NCBI RefSeq assembly: GCF_918797505.1
Contig: NC_092800.1
Coordinates: 8,892,631-8,956,630 of the forward strand
Origin: Bemisia tabaci
Lineage: Eukaryota > Arthropoda > Insecta > Hemiptera > Aleyrodidae
Length of the DNA stretch: 64,000 nt
Reading direction: 5' to 3'
Part shown: one piece after another, positions 1 through 12,376 of the stretch
How positions within the stretch are numbered: the first letter of the stretch is position 1
How the letters are laid out: the number at the start of each line of letters is the position of its first letter
Position numbers and translations under genes: made by a program
Notes under the pieces: model-generated
What the model was told of the DNA's origin: nothing
What the model saw: only the letters and a program-made list of their open reading frames with translations
Database searches by the model: none

Positions 1-322
1 ACATCAAGACAAACTCTCCATGCAAAGATAGGGAGCAAATACATTAGCAGTGATACCGTGTTTTCAGTTTTGGAGTCCCCAAATAAAGTGGCAGCCCTGT
101 CAATGTATGTGCTCCCTATCTTTGCATGGAGAGTTTGTCTTGATGTAGACGTGGACTCTCAGGGTAGGGTGGGATATTCCCTCCATTGTGGCCTCACTTT
201 GAGAGCTTTTTTGAGTTTGGGAGACGATTTCAGAGAAAACCAGTGGCACCATTGTGTTTCTCGCGAACTTTTACATAAGAATCAACGTCAAATTGCAAAT
301 TCCTCACACATGCAACATCTCC
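1..322. mobile_element. Family A fold-back element, cut by window edge
   Basis: This is the right-hand part of a ~500-bp element built almost wholly of inverted repeats; full copies lie at 13321-13820 and 31222-31722. The right end reads CACACATGCAACATCTCC. A nested inverted repeat (ACATCAAGACAAACTCTCCA ... TTTGTCTTGATGT) fills the centre. Confidence 0.8.
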
Positions 323-420
323 ATTTTTTCTAAAATTAGGAAAAAAATCAAAACTTCATTACAAGTAAGAATATATGACTATTTGCCCAGGCATTTGACA
401 AAATGCCTGATTTTACTATT

Positions 421-649
421 CACTGGGAAAAAAAAACACATTGGATCTAGAGTCGAGACTCTTGAAAACATTGACAAGAAAAAATACTCTTTATTCAATC
501 AGATTTTTGCTTATATCAAAAGGAAATCTGCTCAAATTAAGAGGCTTGGTTCTTGATTCAAGCAAAAATCCGATTGAATCAAGAGTATTTTTTCTTGTCG
601 ATGTTTTCAAGAGTCTGGACTCAAGATCCAATGCGTTTTTTTTCCAGTG
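421..649. mobile_element. Family B MITE (CACTGG ends)
   Basis: The ends are CACTGGGAAAAAAAA and TTTTTTTTCCAGTG. Internal inverted arms carry GGATCTAGAGTC...GACTCTTGAAAACATTGACAAG. Related copies are at 48035-48665 and 55177-55437. Short frames across it are not genes. Confidence 0.85.
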
Positions 650-837
650 TTTGCCTACGACATTGCTAACTTTCAAAAATCGCCACCGGTCAATGGGAGA
701 AATCAAACATGATAAGGCAACTCTAAAAGCCAACATTTCCTTGCCCCCAAGCTGCTCCATGAGAACTCAAGACGGTCGATCCAATCAAAGAGTGGGTTCT
801 TGTCCAGTCGAAACTCCTTTGTAGGACGTGCTTCATT

Positions 838-1200
838 CATACAATGCCCGGGCGCGCGGCGGACGCGACAACCCCGGGAGGAGCCTTTACTGTCACTACA
901 TTCACTAATTCCCCACTGAGGCCACTTGGGGCGCTCGGGGGGTCTCGTCCCAGGGGATACTCCTCTCTGTTGTCCCTAGACATCACTCTTATTTGAATTA
1001 AAGTCGAGCCGCCACCCGCGCCCGCCCGCCGGCGCGAATCCGACCGAGCCGACGAGAGCCAGTCACCTGGACGCGAGTTCAACTTCTCCGACCGAGTCCC
1101 CCTTCGTGGACCTTTTTCGCATCTCTACTCCGCTTCCCTGTTAACAAAGAACGTCGCGGAGACTTTTCGCCGTTGCCTCGACGAGGGAACGTGACGCTAT
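838..1200. other. GC/CpG-rich island
   Basis: A sharply GC-rich stretch (CCCGGGCGCGCGGCGGACGC) in AT-rich surroundings. Similar islands occur at about 3400-3760, 11590-11920, 30320-31010 and 33440-33590. They could be promoters, but no start site motif or gene was recognised. Confidence 0.4.
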
Positions 1201-1207
1201 TTCATAG

Positions 1208-1519
1208 TAGAGTCCCTTTATACTGAGAGTCAAGACAATTTGAATCCATTTCTGATTGGTTCCCGTATTTTAGGCCTCCACAGTGTCACAAACGGGAATA
1301 AAGATTACATTTTCACCAATTGCAAAGATTATAATCTGGAATGGACCAGGGACTTACGGGTTCGGCAAGGAACAAACGGAATGAGAGGAGGAACGGAGAA
1401 AGGCATTTGAGAATGGGCCGATCAAAGATTACGAAAAACGTTCAATTTCTGTAATCTTTATTCCCGTTTGTGACATCCATGAGCCGAATTGTCTTGACTC
1501 TCAGTATAAAGGGACTCTA
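1208..1519. mobile_element. Family C2 MITE (TAGAGTCCC ends)
   Basis: This 312-bp element has termini TAGAGTCCCTTTATACTGAG and its reverse complement, and 8-bp duplications TTTCATAG at 1200-1207 and 1520-1527. A copy of identical length lies inverted at 33588-33899. Confidence 0.92.
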
Positions 1520-1571
1520 TTTCATAGTTGCAAAATCAACTCGAGAATCAAATGGAGGATTTGCACGCAAC

Positions 1572-2584
1572 CAGGGCCGGATTTACCTACTTGCCGCCCA
1601 TGGGCCGCCCGTACTTTTCCGCCCCCTTCTCATTTGTTTTGAAACATCAATAGATCGTATTCGACAGTGGTTCGATGTATCGCTTGGTTCAAAACAATAG
1701 AACATAACCTCAAACAAAAATTTTAGGATTTAATTTGGAAAAGCTGAAAATGAGAAAATTCCTAACAATTTCACTTTTCATTGCCAGAGAGTAAAAATTC
1801 AATCACATAAGACCCGTTACCTCAGATTTCTAAATTGACTTTTGAGGCGGTGGTTACATATTGAACCAATCGATATCAATATAATCTCACCCGTGTGATC
1901 CGTCGATTACGATTTATAAAAACCATCAAGTGAACGTGCCGGTGGGGGACGGGGGTATGAGACGCGTTTACTCTTGTTGAGTACATTTTTTGTGAAAGCC
2001 CTGTCAACACTAACAAAAGTTCAGTTCCGTAAACCCATCCCTGTTTAGACAAGGCCTTCCATTTATAAAAAACGAACGAAAAAATTATGAAAGAACAAAC
2101 ATAAATGTGGTTAAAAATTTTAACTTCCACCGCCGCGCCGACCGCACTGTGTTGGCGCAATGCGTGAAGTATTCATGCAGTCTTGTAGGCGCTATGCGTT
2201 TCACGCCGACCGCCGCTGACCACACTGTTTGGCGCAATGCGTGAAGTATTCATGCAGTCTTGCAGGCGCTATGCGTTTCATGCTGACCGCCGCGCCGCTC
2301 CGTTCCAGATCAAATTGCGTGTTTGGTTTCTCTCTTAACTCGACTAATTGAAGGTGTTGTCTCTTGTAACACCGAGAGACGACAAAATTAGAAATTACTA
2401 TACTTTTACTCTGAGGAAATGAGAGATTTTGTCGTCTTTTTTCATTTGTAATTTATTTTCTGAATCCGAGTTTTTTCTCTCTTCTTTTGATACCTACATT
2501 CAAAAAGATTGCAAAATTTGCCGCCCCCTACATTTTGCCGCCTTGGGCCGCAGCCCATGTGGCCACCCCCTTAATCCGGCCCTG
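1572..2584. mobile_element. Family D hAT-like element (CAGGGCCGG ends)
   Basis: The left end CAGGGCCGGATTTACCTACT is inverted at 2565-2584 (ATCCGGCCCTG). The flanks CACGCAAC and CATGCAAC form an 8-bp duplication with one mismatch. CAGGGCCGG tips plus 8-bp duplication are typical of hAT elements. The body has a short tandem repeat (GCAATGCGTGAAGTATTCAT unit at ~2153 and ~2235) and no transposase frame, so it is non-autonomous. Confidence 0.85.
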
Positions 2585-2954
2585 CATGCAACTTTTTTAT
2601 TGCTTCATCTGAAGATCCTTTAAGAGCTGATTTCACAGTATTTTTCGTAATTTTTTTCTGATACGGGAAATAGTATAAAAATAGATTTGAAAGTGAGAAA
2701 ATGCACCGCCTAGTGACGTCATCTAGCGGAATTTCCCGTTTAAACACACGTATTTTAGCAGATTAGATCATTTTGTCATATCTTCTCCAATAATTGTTCA
2801 ATTCATGATCCAAAGGTGTCCTCGTGTTCAGTTTCCACTTGAACACGAAATTCATCAAATTTCGGACACCCGCAAATTCTTTTTTAGGTAGAATAATATT
2901 ACTTCGCAAGTTTTGTCGAAAATTTTGCTTTTTCTATAAGAGTTGATATTGAGT

Positions 2955-3319
2955 GATTGCAAATTTTTGCTCGTTCCCTTTTCTCCGACAGAACCCACAG
3001 TTTTCACCCCTGGATCATCGACTGGAACCTCACACTGAAAAAAATAAGATGCTATTTCAGCACCTATGATGTCAAAAATGTGTCAGGTGATCCTGATCCA
3101 GGCCTTGATTGTCCACACAGTTGACTTTGCATTCATGGAATGTAAAGTTAACTGCGGGGGCAGAAAAGGCAGCATCTTGGGATTAACAGAAACATTTTCG
3201 ACACCCCAGATGCTAAAACAGCATCTTATTTTTTTCAGTGTGAGGTTCCGGCCGATGATCCAGGGGTGAAAATCTGTGCGTTCTGTCAGAGAAAAGGGAA
3301 CGAGCAAAAATTTGCAATC
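2955..3319. mobile_element. Family E nested inverted repeat
   Basis: The outer arms (GATTGCAAATTTTTGCTCGT at left, reverse complement at right) run about 75 bp each. They enclose an element 3033-3240 whose own ends are CACTGAAAAAAATAAGATGC and the reverse complement. Either a CACTGA-ended MITE landed in the centre of a palindrome, or the whole is one two-tier element. Confidence 0.75.
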
Positions 3320-3944
3320 TGTAAAATTGTTTCTCCTCTGTTTGTGCCGTCTCTCCCTTCTTTGGCACCATTTTTTTTCAGTGGATGAGCTCATGAGCTC
3401 GCACCTCCTCCCCTCGGGAGCATGACGATTGCGTTGACCTCGCGTGCCCCCTGGGAGCTTCGCCCGGGCGCCCAGACTGGGACTCGGACACAGTCGAAGC
3501 CGTCGCCGCGTCTCGCCGAGCGGAAACTGCCTATCTACTTACCGGAGGAGCCCGGGCCTCCGACACGATATCCTTTCAGCGGTCACCCGACTCCAGGAAT
3601 CCGGATGCAAAGCGGATGGCAAGACCCCCGCCAACCGGCCGAACCCCGGTTCGAGCGCTTGCTCCCCAGAAGAAAACTCCTCCAGTCTAATTAGCTGCCC
3701 GCTTCCTTCACGCATGTCGAAATATTTCTACGGATTCTACGCGACCGACTCTGTTGCATGATCGAGCCCGTTCGCACCTGCGTCGCTCGAGTTGATCGTT
3801 TCCACTTAGATTTTATCGTGATACGAGGACCTCACCCCTGCGCTTAATTTAAATGTTGCTAACATCCCACCAATTCTCCTTCTTCCTTTACAAACGACAA
3901 GGACATAAACTTGTCTGTTGTCCTCTCAAGCACTGAGCATATAT

Positions 3945-4245
3945 GCAATTTTTTTGTTTGTTTGTTTTTTTTTTTTAAATTAAGAGCTTGAGGCCGTCTC
4001 TAATTTGGATTAACCTTGAACTTAGTCGCCAGCTAAACAGCCACCGCACTCGTTTAGTTTACATCCATGCTCCAGACTTTCAAATTTCCAGAGATTGAGG
4101 CTGAGTCTGTTTCTGCAGATCCACACGTCCATTCTTTGAAAATTTGTCGCCACCACCGAGATTTGAACCCGAGACCTATTCATTTAGAGTCAGACGCGCC
4201 GACGGTGACCGCCCGACTCACTCCCAAAACTCCCTCCCGGATCGG
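3945..4245 (-). mobile_element. tRNA-related SINE, minus strand
   Basis: Read on the minus strand, a tRNA-like head (GCGTCTGACTCTAAATGAAT, then a B-box-like GGGTTCAAATCTCGG at ~4157-4170) is followed by a ~150-bp unrelated body and ends in an A-rich tail with CAAA units (3945-3976). Head, body and A-rich tail in this order are the SINE hallmark. The first promoter box is degenerate. Confidence 0.6.
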
Positions 4246-5235
4246 GATTTTGGATAATATTTTGTGGAGGAAAAGAAAACAAAAAATAACAACATGACTA
4301 AGTTGGGCGCGTTGAAACGATAGACGTCTATATGTATTAATGGTTTTGAAAATGATATAAATGCACAAAAGTTCAGGGCTGCTAATGTATCTTAAATGGG
4401 TTGGATGCAAAACTAGAGGGGTGCGTACGTTTCAGGGAAAAAGTACTTCAGTTTGAAACTAAATGAATGGAGACCTTAATTTTGATCACATACGCATAAG
4501 AATTTTTATTTATATTTGCAAGGGTCCAATTTCAGCAGGAATTTTATCTGTGTGCTTACCATTATTTTTATCCAATATCTGATGAAATCGTTCTAAATTA
4601 TTTGTCATGCCAAGAGCAATGTGAAAGATGCATGGCAAAAAGTTAGTTAGAATTATTACGATTTTTGTTTACAATCTATCGAGCGGAATTTAAATTTTTA
4701 AGATCAGTGCAACAAAGGATAGGGATCACAATTCGCACGGGAACCCTATGCACATAGTTCGGTGCTAGGTCATTTTTCCTAATTTTTTTTTCCTACTGCA
4801 AGTTTTCCTAGTACTTTTTCCCTACTGGTTTTTTGTCCCATTACAATAAGTCCTACGAGTGAGATCTCCCACTGGCTTTTTTCTTAGGGGTGTTTGTCCT
4901 AATATTGATAGAAACGTAAAGATGAGTAGAGCAGAGAGAAATTTTTCCGTCCTAACCTCGCAACTTGTATTTGTCTCTAGGAAATACCCTCACTAATAAC
5001 CTAAATATTTGATAACCTGTACTTTTCTAATAAAAATTTAAAATTTTCCGTAAAATCCCTTTTGTAAATTGATTGTTTCTAAATTCTCGTGAAATCCCTT
5101 TTGTTAATTGTTTCTTATTAATTAGGCTTGTTTAAATTTGTCGTTTTTTCATTTGTCGTTTTTTAGCATGAATTAATACGTCCCACTGAAGCATTCTAGC
5201 TCTCTTCTGAGACTTCAGAGCCTCACTTAGATCCC
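4246..5235. other. No gene seen
   Basis: AT-rich. Short local repeats TTTTCCTAC/TTTTCCTAG near 4770-4830 and AAATCCCTTTTGTAAATTG near 5055-5110. Confidence 0.5.
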
Positions 5236-5290
5236 CGGCTGTGCTGAAGAAGAACGCAGTATGAAAGTTCGAAGGTTGTCAAATATCTCA
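5236..5290. mobile_element. Family G end fragment (old)
   Basis: CTGTGCTGAAGAAGAACGCA followed by GTATGAAAGTTCGAAGG resembles a family G left end; no matching right end was seen. Confidence 0.45.
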
Positions 5291-5639
5291 AGCTAAAATC
5301 CTATTTTTGAGAAAAGTTGTGGGTTGTGGCTATGGCTCCTTAAAATTTACAGATGCGTCAGATTAATTTCTGATGAAAGTCTGGGAGCAGTCCAAAGGAA
5401 GAAATTGAGGACTTTTTCAGTAAAAGGACGTATGAGGCTTGCAATGCTCCTAAGATTGTGCCATTTTTTACAGAGTTTGTAACAGGTGGGATTTATTTAC
5501 ACGACTCACTTCCTTACATCAGTGAAGGAAAACTGGGAGCAGATTTAGGGGGAAATTCATAGCAGCACTGTCGGATAAGTTACTTACAACTAGAGAACTA
5601 GGTACGTTGCACAAGCTTAGCAGCATTGGAAGTCTCATA

Positions 5640-6151
5640 CTGCCATGCTAAGAAAAAATGCTGAATGAACATTCGAGAGTCACCTAATTTCCCAAATAAA
5701 CATGTATTTTTAAGAATGCAAATTTTCCCATGCAATGTTTACTTATTATAGATTGAGTTGCATTTATCGTTTGTAAACATAATTATTTGAAAAATTTGAG
5801 AATAATTATTCACAATTTTTCCCATAAATTCAGCTTTCATTGAAGGAAATATTCCAACATCTGAAGGCACATATCGACGGTGCAAGTCGGCAATCACATA
5901 ACTCGTTTGCGGTGTCTGAAAATCTCCGTAACTATGTTATTTTTTTAAAGGAGAACAAATGGACATGATTCCTTGCAGTTTTTGCAGAATTTTCCTCGCA
6001 CATAGAAGGAAAATCACGGCAGTTTTAAAGAATTACCGTTGAGTAGTTTTCCGTTTAAAAAATAAAGTATGACAGGAAGTCTGCGACGTCGAAAACCGAG
6101 TTATGTGATTGCCGACTTTCACCGTCGATATGGCGTTTCCACTTAGCGCGG
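5640..6151. mobile_element. Family G MITE interrupted by family L
   Basis: The left end CTGCCATGCTAAGAAAAAAT and right end GGCGTTTCCACTTAGCGCGG are those of family G. The last 30 bp are displaced by a 255-bp family L insert at 5874-6128. Confidence 0.75.
5874..6128. mobile_element. Family L element nested in family G
   Basis: The ends TCGACGGTGCAAGTCGGCAA and its inverse (TTGCCGACTTTCACCGTCGA) have subterminal CACATAACTCG arms. The body TTTAAAGGAGAACAAATGGA recurs at 45559 and the AGGAAGTCTGCGACGTCG part in other copies. Confidence 0.75.
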
Positions 6152-6214
6152 AAGCATACGCCCTTTCACCAATAAATGCCTCAATTCACAAATAAAGAAA
6201 AGTCGTATTTTATC

Positions 6215-6272
6215 AGAAGAAATATGGCAGCTCCCAAGTTTCCATACCTCGTTTCTCCTCAGTCCGGCAGAG
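6215..6272. mobile_element. Family G right-end fragment
   Basis: GGCAGCTCCCAAGTTTCCAT..CTCCTCAGTCCGGCAG is a diverged inverted family G terminus without its partner. Confidence 0.5.
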
Positions 6273-6443
6273 CCGGCCGACCAAACATCGAACATTAACA
6301 TGTTGAATTGTTGAAGTATCAAAAGTTAATTCAAGTTTAATAAGCTCACGCGGAAAGCGGCGGTGGTCAAGTGTGGCAACAGCAGGGGTCCTCAATCGCT
6401 TTGACGTGGTCCCCTCACGAGCCCTAGACATGCTCACACTTGC

Positions 6444-6572
6444 AATTGGACGTATCTCTGCCCAACGGAACTACGTGCATTATGACGTGGGCCCTGATAT
6501 GCATATATTCTTATGGGTCTCGAGGCTCGGGTCTCATTGCACATAGTTCCGTTCGGCAAAAATACGTCCAAT
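6444..6572. mobile_element. Family K MITE
   Basis: The inverted ends are ATTGGACGTATCTCTGCCCA and GGCAAAAATACGTCCAAT, with inner arms GGAACTACGTGCAT/TGCACATAGTTCC. Related copies lie at 40338-40456 and 48754-48835. Confidence 0.78.
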
Positions 6573-6673
6573 TATAATAATTTTCATGCACTGTCTCGAT
6601 ATTTCATACCATTACTGGATCCTCTCTCTCCGTCCCACGAGTCTAGTCTTTGCGAGAGAGGAGGGGTCCCAGA

Positions 6674-6926
6674 CTGCCGTGCCAAGGAAAAACGTCGTAT
6701 GAACATTCGAGAGTTGCCAAATTTCCCTTGGTAAAACATGTATTTTTGACAACATTCTAGCATATTTTTCCTTGAAATTCTCAAATATTTTAGATTAAGT
6801 TGGGTACAAAATTGTCTAAAGACTTTGGAAAATAATATTCACAATTTTCCTAGTAAATTCGGTTTTTATCGGAGGAAACTCGGCAACGGCTGAAGGCTGA
6901 TACGGCGTTCTTCCTTAGCACGGCAG
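6674..6926. mobile_element. Family G MITE
   Basis: Full ~250-bp copy: CTGCCGTGCCAAGGAAAAAC at left, TTCTTCCTTAGCACGGCAG at right. Inner arms are GTTGCCAAATTTCC and GGAAACTCGGCAACG. Confidence 0.88.
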
Positions 6927-7213
6927 CAGAGGTGCATGCATAGGGTGCTTATTATATCCTGCGTTCCGCAAACGCGGAGGAGAAGCAGCAATGGGGGAAT
7001 AACTTCCTCCCTCGGAGAACACCCCGTGATGGCTTTTGCACGCAGCGAAGAAACGCAACGGTGCACTGGAGAGACGAGAGTTCGACCACATGAACTGAAC
7101 ATACTGTGTTCAATATTGATCAAAATATTCAGGTTGTCACGCTGAGCTCTCGACTTACATGTCCAATGGGTCACTAAAACTTGTGTTTTTCTACTTAGTA
7201 TCACGCACCTTTG

Positions 7214-7800
7214 TCGGTCTCCTATGGTGTAATGGTTGTAGCGCTACACTGAAAAAAAAATCTCGGTGTATTTACTAAGAAAAGGGTAAAATTACCAAGA
7301 ATTCAGGGTTCTATTTGATCCCAGTTTTTTCTTGGTAAAAATACCGAGAAATCTCGGTAAAATTATTAAACTTTCTCGGTAATTTTACTGGACCTTGGTA
7401 AAAACGCCAATATTTTTTATCGACTGTGGTAGAATTACCGAGATAAAATGGCAAAGTTACCGGGAATTGATTACCAATAAAAGTGGTATTCTTACCTGAA
7501 AAAAAAACCGGTAAAAATACCGGTTTTTAGGTAAGCTTACCAGTCTGTCTTGGTAAAATTACCAATAATTGGTAAAAAAAAGTGAGATGGTAAAGGTACC
7601 AACGGACCTTGGTAAAAACGCCGAGAATTTTTTTTCAGTGTAGCTCTATGATCGGGAGGTCCCGGGTTCGATTCCTGGCCAAACGACCCGAGTTTGATGG
7701 GCTTAAACAATGGTTGCCTGAGACTGAATGGTAGGGACGGAAGGGGGACGAGACTAAAAGCGCAGGATTAGCCCTTGTGGGCTATTTGAAGTAGTAAAGT
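7214..7800 (+). mobile_element. tRNA-derived SINE split by a family H MITE
   Basis: The left part GGTCTCCTATGGTGTAATGG carries an A box (TGGTGTAATGG at 7225-7235). After the insert, GGTCCCGGGTTCGATTCCTGG carries a B box (GGTTCGATTCC at 7665-7675) and the sequence continues through a non-tRNA body to about 7800. Removing 7247-7640 with one TA restores a tRNA-like head of about 75 bases. Both internal promoter boxes are intact but about 430 bp apart, so RNA polymerase III transcription is probably lost. Confidence 0.7.
7247..7640 (+). mobile_element. Family H MITE (CACTGAAAAA ends)
   Basis: The ends are CACTGAAAAAAAAATCTCGG and CCGAGAATTTTTTTTCAGTG. The body is made largely of GGTAA/TTACC steps, such as GGTAAAATTACC and CTCGGTAATTTTACC. 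It is flanked by TA on both sides and inserted in a tRNA-derived SINE. No protein frame. Confidence 0.9.
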
Positions 7801-8735
7801 ACTACGGCAGTCAAATTGCTATCTCCTCTTTTTTTATCGATGTTTGTTAAAATAAAACGTATTTCAATGTGGAATTGTTGCTTGTCAATTACAGATATAA
7901 GGAATGAAATTTGATTCTTTAGCTTTGAAGGTATGGTTTTGATTTTCCGATTGTTTTTATCCACGATGAGTAGAAAGACATTTGACGGAAGTCTTAGAAA
8001 CCCTTAATTGCCTCTGACTGGTGGCGGATGACATCATTCGGTTTCGGCGCGAAACCGGGGCGTTTTAAATTTGCGGAAAAGTTGCGGAGACAAAACTTAA
8101 ACAAAGATATCTGGGCTCATGAACCGAGATCTCGATGGACGAACCAATTAGTTCAATCTAATTCAAGTTCCCTCACTAAAAAGCTTTAAAACAACGATTC
8201 CGGCTTGGGGTGCCTTCAATTACCCATGATACTCCAAGCTCAGCGACGCAGTCAGTTCAGTTGCCTACCCGACTTGGACCCAACTTAGGACATCGATTTC
8301 ACCACAAGCCTTTCGAGCCCACGAGATCTTCAAGCTCGTATGTTTAACAATTTGTCGTTCCGACAGCATCTCCTTTTTTAAGAAAAGTTCCATTAGTTTT
8401 ACATCGTGATTGCGGGAGGGTTAAAGAGGATCCTAACTTAATAATATACTTCGATTACTTAGTACTTGAATCAATTTTGCGAAAAATGTTCCCTTATTCG
8501 AAAAACTACAAATTAGAACCATATTCAGTTTCATTAAAGAAAAGAGGTGTTCAAGGGACGATCTTCAAGGCGGCCCTATGGTTCTATATCTGAAAAACAC
8601 GTACGTTTCAGCCTATTTTTCGCAACTAAATCTGTGTATTCGTCAGAATTTTTTTCACCGCCCCCCCTCTCTTGCCACTTAAAATTACCGCTACGCACGC
8701 CAGAGCAAGCACGTTCGTCGTCGCTTCTCTAACGT

Positions 8736-8870
8736 GAGGACGCATCTTTATTTCCACATGAGACCCGGAAAGGATTGAATTATACGGAGAGCAGGTCTCA
8801 CCTGGAAATAGTGATACGACCTAACGTCAAAGGAGCGAAGTTTTGTCCGATGAATATTCATGGAGAGTGC
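8736..8870 (+). repeat. Dispersed repeat, also near 32.9 kb
   Basis: CATCTTTATTTCCACATGAG ... GGAGAGCAGGTCTCACCTGG resembles 32880-32985 (CATCTCTATTTCCACACGAA ... GGAGGACAGGTCTCACACG). Nature unknown. Confidence 0.45.
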
Positions 8871-8913
8871 GGTGAAAGAGGCACTCGTCAGAGGAACACG
8901 GAATTTGTAGTTT

Positions 8914-9148
8914 CCCGCACGAAGGAGCGTAACCACATTCAAAGATTGCAAAATTGAGTCAAACAATTCGATTTTTTACAAGAATGTACCGATGAAATTT
9001 TTGTCCAAAATTGTTCAGATTTTCACGAGAAGTTAGATGGAAAATCAGTGAAATTCCCGGTTAGGAATGACCGGGATTTCCCCGGTAAAATGCAAATCAA
9101 AAGGGGAAATCGGGCAACATCGAAATGTGGTTACGTTTTTTCGTGAGG
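8914..9148. mobile_element. Family M MITE
   Basis: CCCGCACGAAGGAGCGTAAC to GTGGTTACGTTTTTTCGTGA, with TTGCAAAATTGAG and GGGCAACATCGAAATG arms. Confidence 0.78.
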
Positions 9149-9450
9149 AGAATGACGAATTCCAGACACCTTGAGCTCTCCGTTCATTTCCTCGTTTTCA
9201 TTCCTTGGGCTAATGACTGATTCACGCTCGGAGAGGGCTCAAACACAACCTTGCAAGGTCGTTGCTTCCTCCCGTAAAAACTGTACTATGCAAGTACGTG
9301 CATGTGCTTGCGTGAATACACGGGTGCTCCACTCTCGCCGCCTCACGTGGAGATCCTCACAGCGTACCCGGTAATTTTATCATGTTCCTGGTTTGGGCCC
9401 CTCCATCATTCTTTACATAGTTTCATTTTCATCCCGCCTCGGGATTTTGA

Positions 9451-9858
9451 TAGAGTACCTATATTAAGAGAGTATGGCCACTGGGCCCCATGGAGAGGCT
9501 TAGGACCCAAAAATGGCGGTGCTTTGTTTTGGTTTTTGTGGATGGGAGGGGGGTCATTGCCAACTTTTGACGGTTACCACCAACCGTACTTGCTGCCAAC
9601 CTTACTACATTCAAGATAATTTTTCTCAAAAATTGCACACGATTAGTCTTAAAAATATGTAAAGAAGTCGCAAGAGTGCATTTGAGTAAATTTCTCGTTA
9701 CGATAAGCAAAGAAAACTACATTTTGAGTCATTTTGCATTACATTAATTTATGGCGTCCGCCATTTTTGGGTCCTAAGGGCTCCATTCAGCCTAAGATGG
9801 CTGAGCCAATCAGAGGTGGTAACCCCAGTGGCCATACTCTCTCAATATAGGTACTCTA
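9451..9858. mobile_element. Family C MITE (TAGAGTACC ends)
   Basis: This 408-bp element starts TAGAGTACCTATATTAAGAG and ends in the reverse complement, with a perfect 8-bp duplication GATTTTGA on each side (9443-9450, 9859-9866). The subterminal parts (CCACTGGGGCC, CCCAAAAATGGCGG) are also inverted. It resembles 48180-48564 at the tips and in the GGGCCCTAAG/GGTCCTAAG subterminal motif. Confidence 0.9.
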
Positions 9859-10865
9859 GATTTTGATTTTGAGGAAATGGAGGGCCCTCTGCAGTGTTCG
9901 AAACTCACCTTTGAGTTAGGAGCCATGTGGCGCATCAAGCCCGATTTTTAGGCGCCATTGAAGATTTCTTAGGAGCCAAATTGATATTACGGCACATTTA
10001 GTGAAACGTTAGACGCAAGATGTTTTCGTGACGGAACTAGTAAGTAGCTGTAACTTTGGGGAAGACAAAAGCACAAATGATGAAATCCTGAAGAATAGAA
10101 AAAGCTCTCACTTGTGGTGCTGAAAACTTCGAACAATCACCTAATATGAAAATTCATATTTTTAGGGGGCAATTTTTAGGGGCCACGTTGGCGCAGAGCC
10201 TTCATTTTTTAGGCGCCATGGACGATTTTTAGGCGCATTTGGCGCGTTGGCGCGCGGCGCCCGTGAGTTTAGAACTCTGGCCCCCTGAGTCCTACATGAC
10301 ACAACCCCAAACTGGCGTTTTGTGACGGTTAAAAGCCTAGGTTATAACTCGAGAATTTGAAGGCAGCGAGTTCATCTAGAAATCAGAACCTGCGGTATAG
10401 TCCCTTTATGATCGGTGAATTGATTGTGCAAACCAAAGCGATGTAAACATCGTGGAGGAGAAATCGTGGGGGGACTCACCAGGCTAAATCGTGGTTTGAT
10501 GGCATAGGCCCATCACGACACCTCGAATGGGGGGGGGGGGGGGGCGTAAAAGGAAACTTTTTGAAGAAAATTACAAGAAAATAATTACATTTTTAAAATA
10601 TCTTAATGTGCAGTTTAAGTCAATTTAGTCATGAATGATTATCCAATGTAAGTGTCTATTATTCTTCTTTCTTTTTTCCTCCTCTTGTTTTTCCTCCATT
10701 TTTTCGTCAATCATAGGCGGATCCCCAGATCCCCCTGGATCCGCCTTTGATTGACGGTATACGGCAGGAAATGAGGAGGTGCGATTTGGCAGAGGAGCTC
10801 TGGCAGGATCGCTACCTACGGCGCGGTTGGGTGTCGCAGAGCGCATGGAGGCGCTATAAAAGCGA

Positions 10866-11385
<520 letters not shown>

Positions 11386-11904
11386 GAATTTGTTTGAAGG
11401 GGACAGTGCTTTCAGAACTGAAACGAAAGCCCCCAATTTGCCCCCCCAAAATCCCCCCCAACCGCGAGCTACACGGTTGCACGGGTGAAACGAAGGCGAG
11501 GCGACAAATTAAACGGATGAAGCCTCGAGTTCACAAACGAGGAGTGCTAATAAAAAAGCCGGGAATAAAAGGGAATGGAAGCGCGAACGGCGTGTAAGTG
11601 AAAGAGGATAAATGGGACCACACCGGAGCGGAGAAGGACCCCACAAGCACCGGCACGCGTCCCCAGTCAAAATCTGGTCGCGCCGCGGGGGCAGGGCTGC
11701 CGCTCCGACCGCGAGAAACTCCCCGCCTCGCGCCCCGGAATTCGGGATTTCCCGCGGCGCGGCAAACTTGCTCCGGTGGGAGCTAACCTGCTAACCATCT
11801 CGCATCTCACAGCTACTTTGTCTCGGCTCTTGCCGGGCTTAAGCCCCCCCCCCCCTTTAGCCCCCTTCCCCCCTTCCGCGCGGCTTGCTCACTCGCAGCC
11901 TCCG

Positions 11905-12138
11905 CACGGTGGATCGAGTCAATGGAGGAGGTCGGACAAAATTTGGAAACTTTCAACGCTTGAAACTCCGCTTTATACGAAATTTTGAGGTTCTAAAAGT
12001 GGTCTCATCGGTTTCCTCGTAAAATTTTCTTCTACAAGCACCCCTTGAAATTTAAATTGTGACGAAATAAACATACATATTTTCAGTTTTCGTCAAAAAT
12101 TCAATGTGCGACCTCTCCAATTGACTCGATCCACTGTG
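11905..12138. mobile_element. Family I MITE
   Basis: CACGGTGGATCGAGTCAATG to ATTGACTCGATCCACTGTG; 5-bp duplication CTCCG on both sides (11900-11904, 12139-12143). Confidence 0.9.
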
Positions 12139-12226
12139 CTCCGCTCCGGTCCTGAAGACCGGGGGCGTTGGGGGCTCCGGGTGGCGGAGGGGAGGGGGGC
12201 AGGGAACCGGTTGGTAGTCAGCAACA

Positions 12227-12376
12227 TTGGCGAAGCGTGAATCATTCGCTATCGATTATTTCCCATTAGAAGCTATGGTGAAGAATCGATTATTGAGTTA
12301 CACCCTGATAATCGATTCTTTATGTAGGTTTAAATGGCGGATCGATCTGTTCACAGTCTAGCACGACGCGCCACTG
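12227..12376. mobile_element. Family F MITE, old copy
   Basis: A diverged copy: GGCGAAGCGTGAATCATTCG at left, GACGCGCCACTG at right, with the diagnostic TATCGATTATT and TTTAAATGGC internal motifs. Confidence 0.65.

Noticed and set aside
2153..2290. Short repeats that could suggest a CRISPR array
   Set aside because: There are only two or three imperfect ~60-bp units within a hAT-like element in a eukaryotic sequence, with no constant repeat and variable spacer pattern.
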